From NCBI GenBank assembly GCA_910583795.1, contig CAJTZQ010000007.1, positions 12,655 to 76,654 of the forward strand: DNA of 64,000 nucleotides, written 5' to 3'. This DNA comes from an uncultured Muribaculaceae bacterium (lineage in GTDB: Bacteria > Bacteroidota > Bacteroidia > Bacteroidales > Muribaculaceae). Of this stretch, positions 33,323 to 41,831 are shown piece after piece. Under the pieces are notes generated by a model. It searched no databases. It was not told the origin of the DNA and saw only the letters and a list, made by a program, of their open reading frames with translations. Numbering within the stretch: position 1 is the stretch's first letter; every line of letters starts with the position of its first letter. Both the position numbers and the translations under genes were made by a program.

Positions 33323-33946
33323 ATGCTACAGTTCATCACAAACACCGATTGCAAAGTTCCTGTTCATGAACAGGTTCTTGCTGTCATCGAAGGTGGTTGC
33401 AAATGGGTTCAGATCCGTATGAAAGACGCGCCTGATGATGATATCAGAAGAGTTGTGGAAATAATTAAACCCAAATGCATTGAGAAAGAGGTATTCCTCA
33501 TTCTAAATGATCGTGTCGAACTTGCAAAAGAACTCAATGTAGGCGGTGTACATCTTGGCAAAGAGGATATGCCACCGAGTAAAGCAAGAATGATTCTCGG
33601 ACCGGCAGCCGTGATTGGAGTGACAGCAAACACTTTTGCAGATATTATTGCTGTCAGCGCACTCGATATAGACTACTATGGCATCGGTCCTTACAAGAAT
33701 ACGACTACCAAGAAAAATCTTGCACCAATACTCGGTCTTGAAGGCATCCGGAAAATATGTTATGAAATGGCTGAAAAAAATATCGAGATCCCTCATGTCG
33801 CGGTAGGAGGGATACAATATGACGATATTTTACCACTTCTTGAGGCAGGTGTAAACGGCGTAGCCGTAAGCGGAGCTATAGCAAATGCCAAAGACATAGT
33901 CAAAGAAACCGAAAAATTTGTTTCTTTATTCCCCAAAACAGAATAA
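33323..33946 (+). CDS. thiE: Thiamine-phosphate synthase
   Basis: Joins HMP-PP and thiazole phosphate to thiamine monophosphate. 207 residues with the family motifs in order: WVQIRMKDA, LILNDRVELAKELNVGGVHLGKEDM, IGVTANT, YYGIGPYKNTTTKKNL (pyrophosphate and phosphate loop) and HVAVGGIQ. It precedes thiG with a ~97-base gap that can fold into a hairpin. Confidence 0.93.
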   Translation: MLQFITNTDCKVPVHEQVLAVIEGGCKWVQIRMKDAPDDDIRRVVEIIKPKCIEKEVFLILNDRVELAKELNVGGVHLGKEDMPPSKARMILGPAAVIGVTANTFADIIAVSALDIDYYGIGPYKNTTTKKNLAPILGLEGIRKICYEMAEKNIEIPHVAVGGIQYDDILPLLEAGVNGVAVSGAIANAKDIVKETEKFVSLFPKTE

Positions 33947-33957
33947 TTAACATTTCG

Positions 33958-34018
33958 AGAAAGTGACATCTTTTTTTGGAGACATCCATAATCACTATCC
34001 AAAATGGTGTCCCTTTCT
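33958..34018 (+). promoter_or_regulatory. Intercistronic hairpin before thiG
   Basis: AGAAAG...GACA (33958-33968) can pair with TGTC...CTTTCT (34008-34018) with one mismatch, enclosing a 39-base loop just upstream of thiG. It may stabilise the downstream mRNA or tune expression; no T run follows. Confidence 0.3.
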
Positions 34019-34043
34019 AAAATCTACAAATAATTCAATTCTC

Positions 34044-34817
34044 ATGAACGATATTCTTAAAATCGGTGATAGGGAATTCTCTTCTCGTCTTTTCGTAGGC
34101 ACAGGAAAATTCCCGTCATCCGATATTATGCTCGAAGCAATCAAAGCCTCGGGCTCTCAAATGATCACCGTGGCAATGAAGCGTGTAAATATGATGAATG
34201 AAGCCACAGACGATATGCTCACTCACATAAACCGTGATCATGTTCAACTTCTCCCCAATACTTCAGGCGTGAGAAATGCCAAAGAAGCTGTGATAGCAGC
34301 TCAAATGAGCCGTGAAATTTTTGGCACAAATTTCATTAAACTTGAAATACATCCTGACCCCAAGTACCTCATGCCGGATCCTATAGAGACTCTTAAAGCT
34401 ACTGAAGAACTCGCTTCCGACGGATTTGTTGTGTTGCCCTACATACAGGCAGACCCAGTGCTTTGCAAACTTCTTGAAGAAGCAGGATCGGCTGCCGTCA
34501 TGCCTCTTGCAGCTCCTATTGGCACCAACAAGGGACTCGTCACGAGAGATCTTCTTGAAATTATAATTGAGCAAAGCGCTGTTCCCGTTATCGTAGACGC
34601 AGGTCTCGGGGCGCCTTCACATGCTGCAGACGCCATGGAAATGGGAGCAGATGCCGTCCTTGTCAACACAGCAATTGCCGTAGCCGGGAACCCGATATTG
34701 ATGGCGAATGCATTCCGTCAGGCTGTTATAGCCGGCAGGGAAGCATACAATGCCGGACTTGGTGCAGTATCTACACACGCTGTCGCAACCTCCCCCCTCA
34801 CCTCTTTCCTCGATTAA
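34044..34817 (+). CDS. thiG: Thiazole synthase
   Basis: Builds the thiazole phosphate ring from DXP, dehydroglycine and ThiS-thiocarboxylate. 257 residues from MNDILKIGDREFSSRLFVGTGKF; the in-frame sequence upstream to 33963 is not conserved in character. Motifs: FIKLEIHPDPKYLMPDP with the Schiff-base Lys in IKLE, LPYIQADPVLCKLLEEAGSAAVMPLAAPIGTNKGL, and IVDAGLGAPSHAADAMEMGADAVLVNTAIA. Partner ThiS and ThiH are in the same operon. Confidence 0.94.
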   Translation: MNDILKIGDREFSSRLFVGTGKFPSSDIMLEAIKASGSQMITVAMKRVNMMNEATDDMLTHINRDHVQLLPNTSGVRNAKEAVIAAQMSREIFGTNFIKLEIHPDPKYLMPDPIETLKATEELASDGFVVLPYIQADPVLCKLLEEAGSAAVMPLAAPIGTNKGLVTRDLLEIIIEQSAVPVIVDAGLGAPSHAADAMEMGADAVLVNTAIAVAGNPILMANAFRQAVIAGREAYNAGLGAVSTHAVATSPLTSFLD

Positions 34818-34822
34818 TTCGT

Positions 34823-34868
34823 TACGAATTACGAATCTCATATTATGAATCACGCATTATGCATTAAA
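34823..34868. repeat. Short AT-rich degenerate repeat between thiG and thiC
   Basis: ACGAAT- and ATTATG-type words recur in the 56-base thiG-thiC gap. Similar low-complexity strings occur elsewhere between Bacteroidales genes. Confidence 0.3.
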
Positions 34869-34873
34869 TCAAG

Positions 34874-36589
34874 ATGGAAATCCAAAATATAAACGTGTCA
34901 TCATACCCGAATTCGAAAAAAATATACGTTGAGGGTAAACTTCATCCTATCAAAGTAGGGATGAGAGAAATTCACCAATATCCTACCGTGACTATAGAAA
35001 ACGGCAAGAGGATTGAAAAGCCAAACGCTCCCATTACAGTTTATGACACAAGCGGCCCGTTCACAGATCCGGATATCGACATAGATATCAACCGAGGGCT
35101 CCCTCGCCTTAGGGAAGATTGGGTAGAAAAAAGAGGCGATACTGAAATTCTTGACGATATTACAAGTGAATATGGAAAAGCACGAAGAGACGATCCCTCG
35201 CTCGACCCCATACGTTTCCCAATAATACACAACCCTCGCAGGGCAAAGGATGGCGCTTGTGTCACTCAGATGCATTATGCAAAGAAAGGCATAATCACAC
35301 CTGAAATGGAGTATGTTGCTATTCGTGAAAACCTTGATAATGAAAAGAGGGGCATCAAGTCACACATCACTCCTGAATTTGTGCGTGATGAAATTGCTGC
35401 AGGCCGAGCCATAATAGCTGCCAACATAAACCATCCTGAAGCGGAACCTATGATCATAGGAAAAGCTTTTGCCGTTAAACTCAACACAAATATCGGTAAC
35501 TCAGCCTTATCTTCAGGGATCGAAGAAGAAGTTGCCAAGGCTGTATGGAGTTGCTATTGGGGAGGAGATACTCTCATGGATCTCTCCACCGGAAACAATA
35601 TTCATGAAACCCGTGAATGGATTATACGCAATTGTCCTGTCCCGGTAGGCACTGTCCCCATCTATCAGGCTCTGGAAAAAGTCAACGGCGATGTCAAGAA
35701 GCTCACTTGGGAAATCTATCGCGACACACTCATTGAGCAATGCGAGCAGGGTGTTGACTATTTCACCATCCACGCCGGGGTGCTCCGCGAGCATGCCCAG
35801 TTGGTGGAACAACGTCTGACGGGATGTGTGTCACGTGGTGGATCTATCATGGTACAATGGTGTGTGGAGCACAATCAGGAAAGTTTCCTCTATACCCATT
35901 TCGAAGAAATATGCGAGATTCTCAACAAATATGACGTAGCAGTCTCGCTCGGCGACGGTATGCGTCCCGGCTCCACTCACGATGCCAATGACCGTGCACA
36001 GTTCCTCGAACTTGAAATTCTCGGTAAACTTACAGAAATTGCCTGGCGTCACGACGTTCAGGTGCTCATTGAAGGCCCGGGTCACGTTCCGATGCATAAG
36101 ATCAAAGAAAATATGGAAAAGCAGATTTCTGCATGCCACGAGGCTCCGTTCTATACACTTGGTCCTCTCACTACAGACATCGCTCCCGGCTACGATCATA
36201 TCACATCCGCTATCGGTGCGGCAATTATTTCCAATCTTGGTACGGCTATGATCTGCTATGTCACTCCAAAAGAACACCTCTCCCTTCCCGACCTCAACGA
36301 TGTCCGCGAAGGAGTGATAGCATACAAAATCGCCGCCCATGCCGCCGATCTCGCTAAAGGTTTCCCCGGAGCCAACGTGCGTGACGATGCCCTCAGCAAG
36401 GCACGCTACGAATTCCGTTGGAAAGATCAGTTCAATCTTTCTCTCGACCCTGAAAAGGCAAAACGATATTATCTTGAATCAAGAAGAGATGCTCCGGACG
36501 CAGATGACCGTTTCTGCACAATGTGCGGTCCCAACTTCTGTGCTATGAGAATATCTCAGAATATAGCTGAATCATGCAAAGAATTATGA
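34874..36589 (+). CDS. thiC: Phosphomethylpyrimidine synthase
   Basis: Radical SAM enzyme turning aminoimidazole ribotide into HMP-phosphate. 571 residues. The noncanonical C-terminal cluster motif CTMCGPNFC is at the end, and the large barrel shows ANINHPEAEPMIIGKAF, GNSALSSGIEEEVAK, DYFTIHAGVL and EGPGHVPMH. It lies mid-operon, and its stop overlaps the thiH start. It commits flux to the pyrimidine half of thiamine. Confidence 0.96.
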   Translation: MEIQNINVSSYPNSKKIYVEGKLHPIKVGMREIHQYPTVTIENGKRIEKPNAPITVYDTSGPFTDPDIDIDINRGLPRLREDWVEKRGDTEILDDITSEYGKARRDDPSLDPIRFPIIHNPRRAKDGACVTQMHYAKKGIITPEMEYVAIRENLDNEKRGIKSHITPEFVRDEIAAGRAIIAANINHPEAEPMIIGKAFAVKLNTNIGNSALSSGIEEEVAKAVWSCYWGGDTLMDLSTGNNIHETREWIIRNCPVPVGTVPIYQALEKVNGDVKKLTWEIYRDTLIEQCEQGVDYFTIHAGVLREHAQLVEQRLTGCVSRGGSIMVQWCVEHNQESFLYTHFEEICEILNKYDVAVSLGDGMRPGSTHDANDRAQFLELEILGKLTEIAWRHDVQVLIEGPGHVPMHKIKENMEKQISACHEAPFYTLGPLTTDIAPGYDHITSAIGAAIISNLGTAMICYVTPKEHLSLPDLNDVREGVIAYKIAAHAADLAKGFPGANVRDDALSKARYEFRWKDQFNLSLDPEKAKRYYLESRRDAPDADDRFCTMCGPNFCAMRISQNIAESCKEL

Positions 36590-37749
36590 AATCCGACCCT
36601 ACTCCGGATGCTATTTTCGGACATGGGTTTGCCGATATCATCGACTCCTACGACTGGGATGAGACCATAGCGATGGTGGAAAATGCCACCATCGCTATGG
36701 TCGACGCAGTCCTTGCCAAGGCAAAAGCCAACAAAAAAGCGCTCACACCAGAAGAATTTGCTGTCCTTATTTCTCCCGCTGCTTCCGCTCGATTGGAAGA
36801 GATGGCGATGCTCAGCAACCTTTTTACAGGTGAACGTTTCGGGAAAACTATTTCCTTATATATACCTTTATATGTGGGTAATGCCTGCACGAACAAGTGC
36901 GTTTACTGCGGTTTTAATCATGATAACCCTTTTGAACGTACGGTTCTGACAATGCCGCAAATTGAAGAAGAGTGTAAGGCTATCCGGAAAATGGGTCCTT
37001 TTGAAAACCTTCTTATAGTGTCAGGAGAATACCCTTCTCTGTGTGGAGTGGAATATCTTGAAAACGTTCTGCACACTTGCCGTCCATATTTTCATAACCT
37101 CACAATTGAGGTGCAGCCGATGAGAGCTGCAGACTATGAACGTCTCACCCACTCCGGACTAAATGGTGTTGTATGCTTTCAGGAAACGTACCACAGGGAG
37201 GCTTATAAAAAATATCATCCGAAAGGGATGAAGAGCCATTTCGACTGGCGACTAAATGGCTATGACCGTATGGGAGAGGCTGGTGTACACAAAATCGGGA
37301 TGGGTGCTCTTCTCGGTCTTGAAGACTGGAGGGGAGACATTGTCATGATGGCACGCCATCTACGCTATCTCCAGAAAAAATACTGGAGAAGCCGATATTC
37401 GGTCAATTTCCCCCGTATGCGCCCGTCGGAAAGCGGGTTCCAGCCCAAAAGCATCATATCTGACCGTGAACTCGCACAGGTCACTTTTGCGTTCCGAATC
37501 TTCGACCACGATGTAGACATCTCCTACTCTACAAGGGAAAGTCCTGAATACCGCGACAATATGATACGCCTCGGAGTGACTTCGATGAGTGCGGGAAGCA
37601 AGACCGATCCGGGAGGCTACACATCAGTGCCCGACTCCCTTGAACAATTTGAGGTGAGCGATGAGCGTTCGCCCCGCGAGGTAGAGAGATCAATCCGTGC
37701 CCACGGCTACGATCCTGTCTGGAAAGACTGGGATTCAATCTTCGACTAA
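36586..37749 (+). CDS. thiH: 2-iminoacetate synthase (tyrosine lyase)
   Basis: Radical SAM enzyme that cleaves tyrosine to dehydroglycine for ThiG, the oxygen-independent alternative to ThiO, fitting an anaerobe. 387 residues from the ATG at 36586, which forms an ATGA overlap with the thiC stop; an upstream ATG at 36574 would add four residues. The cluster motif is CTNKCVYC (CX3CX2C) within NACTNKCVYCGFNHDN. It is the last gene of the thi operon; no thiF follows. Confidence 0.94.
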   Translation: MKSDPTPDAIFGHGFADIIDSYDWDETIAMVENATIAMVDAVLAKAKANKKALTPEEFAVLISPAASARLEEMAMLSNLFTGERFGKTISLYIPLYVGNACTNKCVYCGFNHDNPFERTVLTMPQIEEECKAIRKMGPFENLLIVSGEYPSLCGVEYLENVLHTCRPYFHNLTIEVQPMRAADYERLTHSGLNGVVCFQETYHREAYKKYHPKGMKSHFDWRLNGYDRMGEAGVHKIGMGALLGLEDWRGDIVMMARHLRYLQKKYWRSRYSVNFPRMRPSESGFQPKSIISDRELAQVTFAFRIFDHDVDISYSTRESPEYRDNMIRLGVTSMSAGSKTDPGGYTSVPDSLEQFEVSDERSPREVERSIRAHGYDPVWKDWDSIFD

Positions 37750-37846
37750 AATGCGTTGAAAGTCTGGACATATACTGCATACCTGTATCGCAAACACGAT
37801 CCAGAATAAAAATCTAAATAACAACAAATCAACAATTATTTAATTT

Positions 37847-37874
37847 GAAGGTAAGGAGATAATTTCTTACCTTC
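37847..37874 (+). terminator. Terminator of the thi operon
   Basis: GAAGGTAAG (37847-37855) pairs with CTTACCTTC (37866-37874), followed by seven T residues, about 100 bases past thiH. Confidence 0.75.
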
Positions 37875-37900
37875 TTTTTTTGATAGAACTTCTTTTTAAA

Positions 37901-37916
37901 TATACATATATGTATA
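37901..37916. promoter_or_regulatory. 16-base palindrome upstream of sodB
   Basis: TATACATATATGTATA is self-complementary and lies 150 bases before sodB. In this AT-rich gap of 317 bases it could be an operator, but composition makes chance likely. The rest of the gap holds the thi terminator and the sodB promoter region; no gene. Confidence 0.25.
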
Positions 37917-38066
37917 ATATTCAGTTTAATCACGTTTCAAAAGGCACCTACAAAAATATATGTGCATATGATTAACTTATATTATGTGTTCACATATTTG
38001 TTTTAGGGACTTAAACAATAAAAACTCTTTATTGTTATTAATATCAAACCAATTATATTTTGCAAC

Positions 38067-38648
38067 ATGAAATTCACACAACCTAAGTTACCTTACGCCC
38101 AGGATGCTCTTGCACCTGTGATTTCTCCCATGACAATAGAATATCACTATGGGAAACATGAGAAAGCTTACATCGATACACTCAACAAACTTATCGAGGG
38201 AACTGAATTCGATGATATGGCATTGGAGGATATAATTGTTAAAAGTGAAGGTAAACTTTTCAACAATGCCTCTCAGGCATGGAACCATATATTCTATTTC
38301 TTCCAATTCTCTCCCGAAGGTCTTAAAGAACCTTCAGGCGCATTGCGCAAACAAATAGAAGAACAATTTGGAAGCCTTGATGACTTCAAAAAGAAATTTG
38401 AAGAAGCCGGAGCGACATTATTTGGATCCGGATGGGTATGGCTCGCAGCAGATTCCGATAATAAACTCTATATCATTCAGGCAAAAAATGCTGAAAATCC
38501 TCTGACTCAAGGATTAAAACCCCTCATGGTATTTGACGTGTGGGAACATGCCTACTATCTTGATTACCAAAATTTACGCGCAGATTATCTTCATAAATTA
38601 TGGGACATCGTAGATTGGGACACTATAGAAATGAGATATGGGAAATGA
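38067..38648 (+). CDS. sodB: Superoxide dismutase, Fe/Mn family
   Basis: 193 residues, cytoplasmic. Metal ligands are in their family positions: YHYGKHEKAYI (first His), SQAWNHIFYF (second His), and DVWEHAYYLDYQNLRADYL (Asp and third His). Protects an anaerobe during oxygen exposure. The ATG follows an imperfect -7 box (TATATTTTG) by four bases. Whether iron, manganese or both are used is not decidable by eye; Bacteroidales enzymes are often cambialistic. Confidence 0.94.
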   Translation: MKFTQPKLPYAQDALAPVISPMTIEYHYGKHEKAYIDTLNKLIEGTEFDDMALEDIIVKSEGKLFNNASQAWNHIFYFFQFSPEGLKEPSGALRKQIEEQFGSLDDFKKKFEEAGATLFGSGWVWLAADSDNKLYIIQAKNAENPLTQGLKPLMVFDVWEHAYYLDYQNLRADYLHKLWDIVDWDTIEMRYGK

Positions 38649-38738
38649 CAGATAATAAACTGAAATAGGTTATAGAAAAATTAAAATGAATAATGAAATT
38701 TATATTATTCATTAATTGTCAATTTCTAATTTAAACAT

Positions 38739-38771
38739 AAATGCCCGGCTTGTTTTGAAGTTTGGGCATTT
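38739..38771 (+). terminator. Terminator of sodB
   Basis: AAATGCCC (38739-38746) pairs with GGGCATTT (38764-38771), followed by a T run. A weaker AT-only hairpin (38685-38713) lies just before it. Confidence 0.7.
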
Positions 38772-38914
38772 TTTTGTAATTTCGCGACCATCATTTAACA
38801 ATTGTATTGTTAAATTCATGTTTAAAATGATAACTTTGGCATGACATTTGTTATTTAAATGAGAACTTAATAACTCTCTCAAAACATATAAACAAATTAA
38901 AAATTCTGCAGCGA

Positions 38915-39274
38915 ATGCAAGATAACTCTGACATCACCCCACAAATCATAGATGCGATCACCGACAAAAAAGGGAAAAAGGTCGCAATTGTAGACTTATC
39001 AAATTTTGAGTCTGCATCAACAGGAAAACTTATTATATGCCAGGGAGGTAGCACTTCTCAAGTCAGTGCTATTGCTGATTCAGTCCGTGAAAAAGTTCAA
39101 ATAGAAACTGGAGTAAAACCTTTCAATTATGAAGGATACAAAAACTCACAATGGATTGTAATAGATTATGGCAATATAATGGTTCATGTCTTTCTTCCCG
39201 AATTTAGAGAATTCTATTCTCTTGAAACCCTATGGAATGATGCCCCCACTAAATTTATTCCTGACGATATTTAA
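38915..39274 (+). CDS. rsfS: Ribosomal silencing factor RsfS (Iojap/YbeB)
   Basis: 119 residues. The DUF143 fold is visible from KKVAIVDLSNFESASTGKLIICQGGSTSQVSAIADSV to GYKNSQWIVIDYGNIMVHVFLPEFREFYSLETLW. It binds L14 on the 50S subunit and blocks joining when nutrients are short, by family knowledge. ftsH begins 40 bases downstream and is probably co-transcribed. Confidence 0.93.
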   Translation: MQDNSDITPQIIDAITDKKGKKVAIVDLSNFESASTGKLIICQGGSTSQVSAIADSVREKVQIETGVKPFNYEGYKNSQWIVIDYGNIMVHVFLPEFREFYSLETLWNDAPTKFIPDDI

Positions 39275-39314
39275 GTTTATTACAAATTTATGGATATATA
39301 AATAGAAAAAACTC

Positions 39315-41429
39315 ATGCTAAAATATCCAAAGCCTCCACAAAACGGAAACAACAGAAGAAATGCATTCAATATGTATTGGATGTATGCCGTTATCATACT
39401 TTCCCTTTTTGCCCTTTTTTATTTTCAAGACGCTTCCCAGACAAAGGAAGTTGACTGGACAGATTTCCAAAAAGCTGCCCTTGCCGGAGATATTGACAAA
39501 ATTATTGTCTTTTCAGAAGCCGGTGCCGCTGAGGGATTTATGACTGACGAAGGTGCAAAAAAACATAAATTTGACACATCGAGTGGATATGACGGGGATA
39601 AAAAAATAAAAACTACAATTCCGTCCACTGATAAGATTCAAGAAAAGATCGACGGTTGGAATGCTGCTCTTGCGGCTGAAGGGAAACCTGAAATAAAGGT
39701 GAATTACGAGAAGGGTTCTGATTTCATGAAACTCTTCTATTATTTCGGGCCGATAGTATTGCTTGTCATATTCATGGTCTACATGTCTAAAAGAATGAGT
39801 GGAGGCTCAGGTGGCGGCGGTATTTTCAGCGTAGGTAAATCAAGGGCTACTGTCTTTGATAAAAATAATGGCGCGACCGTAACGTTTAAAGACGTTGCCG
39901 GTCTTGCCGAAGCAAAAGTCGAGATTGAAGAGATCGTAGAATTTTTAAAAAATCCGCAAAGATACACGGAACTCGGTGCGAAAATTCCTAAGGGAGCACT
40001 TCTTGTAGGACCTCCAGGGACTGGTAAGACTCTTCTTGCCAAGGCAGTTGCTGGGGAGGCAAATGTTCCTTTCCTTTCAATGTCTGGCTCTGATTTTGTA
40101 GAAATGTTTGTCGGCGTGGGAGCCGCTCGTGTACGTGATCTTTTCAAACAAGCCAAGGAGAAAGCTCCTTGTATCGTATTTATTGATGAGATCGATGCTG
40201 TAGGCAGGGCTCGCGGAAAGAATCCCAACATGGGTTCAAACGACGAGCGTGAGAACACTCTAAACCAAATGCTTACCGAGATGGATGGCTTCGGTTCCAA
40301 TAATGGCGTGATTATCCTTGCTGCCACAAACCGTGCCGACATGCTTGACAAGGCTCTTCTAAGACCAGGCAGATTTGATCGCCAGATTTATGTAGATCTG
40401 CCTGAGCTTACAGACAGAGTGGAAATATTCAATGTACATCTTCGTAGAATTAAAGTCAACAGTAAACTTGACGTTGAACAACTTGCACGCCAGACACAAG
40501 GATTTTCCGGCGCAGACATTGCGAATGTCTGCAATGAAGCTGCCTTGATTGCTGCACGCAACAATAAAAAAGCTGTAGATTGGAACGATTTTATGTCGGC
40601 AATCGACAGAATTGTCGGTGGTCTTGAAAAGAGATCTCGCATCATCACAGATGAAGAGAAGTTTTCAATAGCCACTCACGAGGCGGGACATGCTACAATC
40701 AGTTGGATGACACAGTATGGCAATCCACTTGTTAAAGTAACCATCGTTCCTCGTGGAAGAGCGCTTGGAGCTGCTTGGTATGCTCCCGAAGCAAGACAAA
40801 TTATTCCGACACAAGCTTTACTCGACACTATGTGCGGACTTCTTGCAGGTAGAGCTGCTGAAGATGTTTTCACCGGTCAAGTCGGCACAGGAGCAAGCGA
40901 CGACCTTGAAAAGTGTACTAAGATTGCACGTTCTCTTGTATTGGTTTATGGAATGAGCGACCGTCTCCCAAACCTTAATTATAATGACTCCACAGGTCAG
41001 GATTACGGATTCACCAAACCTTATTCTGATGAAACAGCTAAAGTGATCGATGAGGAAGTGAAGCGGATTGTCAACGAGCAATACGAACGTGCTAAAGAAA
41101 TACTACGCAAATATGCAAAAGAGCATAATCAAATCAGAGATTTGCTTGTTGAAAAAGAAGTGATTTTCCACGATGACGTGCAACTTATCCTGGGGCCGAG
41201 AAAATGGAAATCACGTACCGATGAAATCATCGAGATCAATAAAAAGGAGGAACAAAAAAGGGAACTCGAAAAGGAGAAAAAAGAAGCTGGAGATCCTGTA
41301 TATGATTCTTCAAAACGGATTGCATCTTCTTCAGATAAAAACGATTCGTCTAATGATGGTTTTAATCATGACGATTCCTCCTCAGATATCGATGACCCGG
41401 GCACTCCACCTCCGTTTAATAAAGCGTAA
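39315..41429 (+). CDS. ftsH: ATP-dependent zinc metalloprotease FtsH
   Basis: Membrane-anchored AAA+ protease for quality control. 704 residues. TM1 is near 20-38 and TM2 near 142-157, flanking a small periplasmic domain. Walker A is GPPGTGKT (232-239), Walker B is IVFIDEIDAVG, and the SRH lies around ATNRADMLDKALLRPGRFD. The zinc motif HEAGH is at 455-459. The C-terminus is a Ser/Asp-rich tail (KNDSSNDGFNHDDSSSD). Runs after rsfS and ends at a strong hairpin. Confidence 0.96.
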   Translation: MLKYPKPPQNGNNRRNAFNMYWMYAVIILSLFALFYFQDASQTKEVDWTDFQKAALAGDIDKIIVFSEAGAAEGFMTDEGAKKHKFDTSSGYDGDKKIKTTIPSTDKIQEKIDGWNAALAAEGKPEIKVNYEKGSDFMKLFYYFGPIVLLVIFMVYMSKRMSGGSGGGGIFSVGKSRATVFDKNNGATVTFKDVAGLAEAKVEIEEIVEFLKNPQRYTELGAKIPKGALLVGPPGTGKTLLAKAVAGEANVPFLSMSGSDFVEMFVGVGAARVRDLFKQAKEKAPCIVFIDEIDAVGRARGKNPNMGSNDERENTLNQMLTEMDGFGSNNGVIILAATNRADMLDKALLRPGRFDRQIYVDLPELTDRVEIFNVHLRRIKVNSKLDVEQLARQTQGFSGADIANVCNEAALIAARNNKKAVDWNDFMSAIDRIVGGLEKRSRIITDEEKFSIATHEAGHATISWMTQYGNPLVKVTIVPRGRALGAAWYAPEARQIIPTQALLDTMCGLLAGRAAEDVFTGQVGTGASDDLEKCTKIARSLVLVYGMSDRLPNLNYNDSTGQDYGFTKPYSDETAKVIDEEVKRIVNEQYERAKEILRKYAKEHNQIRDLLVEKEVIFHDDVQLILGPRKWKSRTDEIIEINKKEEQKRELEKEKKEAGDPVYDSSKRIASSSDKNDSSNDGFNHDDSSSDIDDPGTPPPFNKA

Positions 41430-41467
41430 CATAAGTGGAATTCTCCATTGATTCTTAAGAAACACCC

Positions 41468-41510
41468 AAAGTGCAAACACAGACTTCTGGCAAAACTGTG
41501 TTTGCACTTT
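41468..41510 (+). terminator. Terminator of ftsH
   Basis: A perfect 15-base stem (41468-41482 with 41496-41510) with a T-rich 3' side, 40 bases past the ftsH stop. Confidence 0.85.
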
Positions 41511-41624
41511 TTCTATACTATAAGATTCTCTCTTGTTAAACTTTATATTTTTCCAAACCATACAAAAATTGGTCAATTATTCTTATCATTTCCAATTTTT
41601 AACACAACAACCGTCAAAAATTGC

Positions 41625-41632
41625 TATCTTTG
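41625..41632 (+). promoter_or_regulatory. Promoter -7 box of the RND efflux operon
   Basis: TATCTTTG matches TAnnTTTG. The predicted start near 41638 gives an untranslated leader of about 195 bases before the adaptor gene. Confidence 0.55.
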
Positions 41633-41643
41633 CACCGATTTAC

Positions 41644-41699
41644 GAATAAGGCTCTCCCTTATTCTTGGAAGTCGGGTATAAACAAATATAGGTATTTGT
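41644..41699 (+). promoter_or_regulatory. Two leader hairpins upstream of the efflux operon
   Basis: GAATAAGG (41644-41651) pairs with CCTTATTC (41657-41664), and ACAAATA (41682-41688) pairs with TATTTGT (41693-41699). Both are at the 5' end of the long leader. They could mark a structured regulatory leader. No gene is seen in the remaining 400-base gap. Confidence 0.4.
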
Positions 41700-41831
41700 A
41701 CGTATATAACTATAAATGGCTGATTTAGATGATAAACCATATTGAAGGTTCAAAAAATATCCACATACAACGCTTCATATTAAAGAAAATACGAAGCAAG
41801 TCTTAACGACAATCTATACAAATAACATAAT

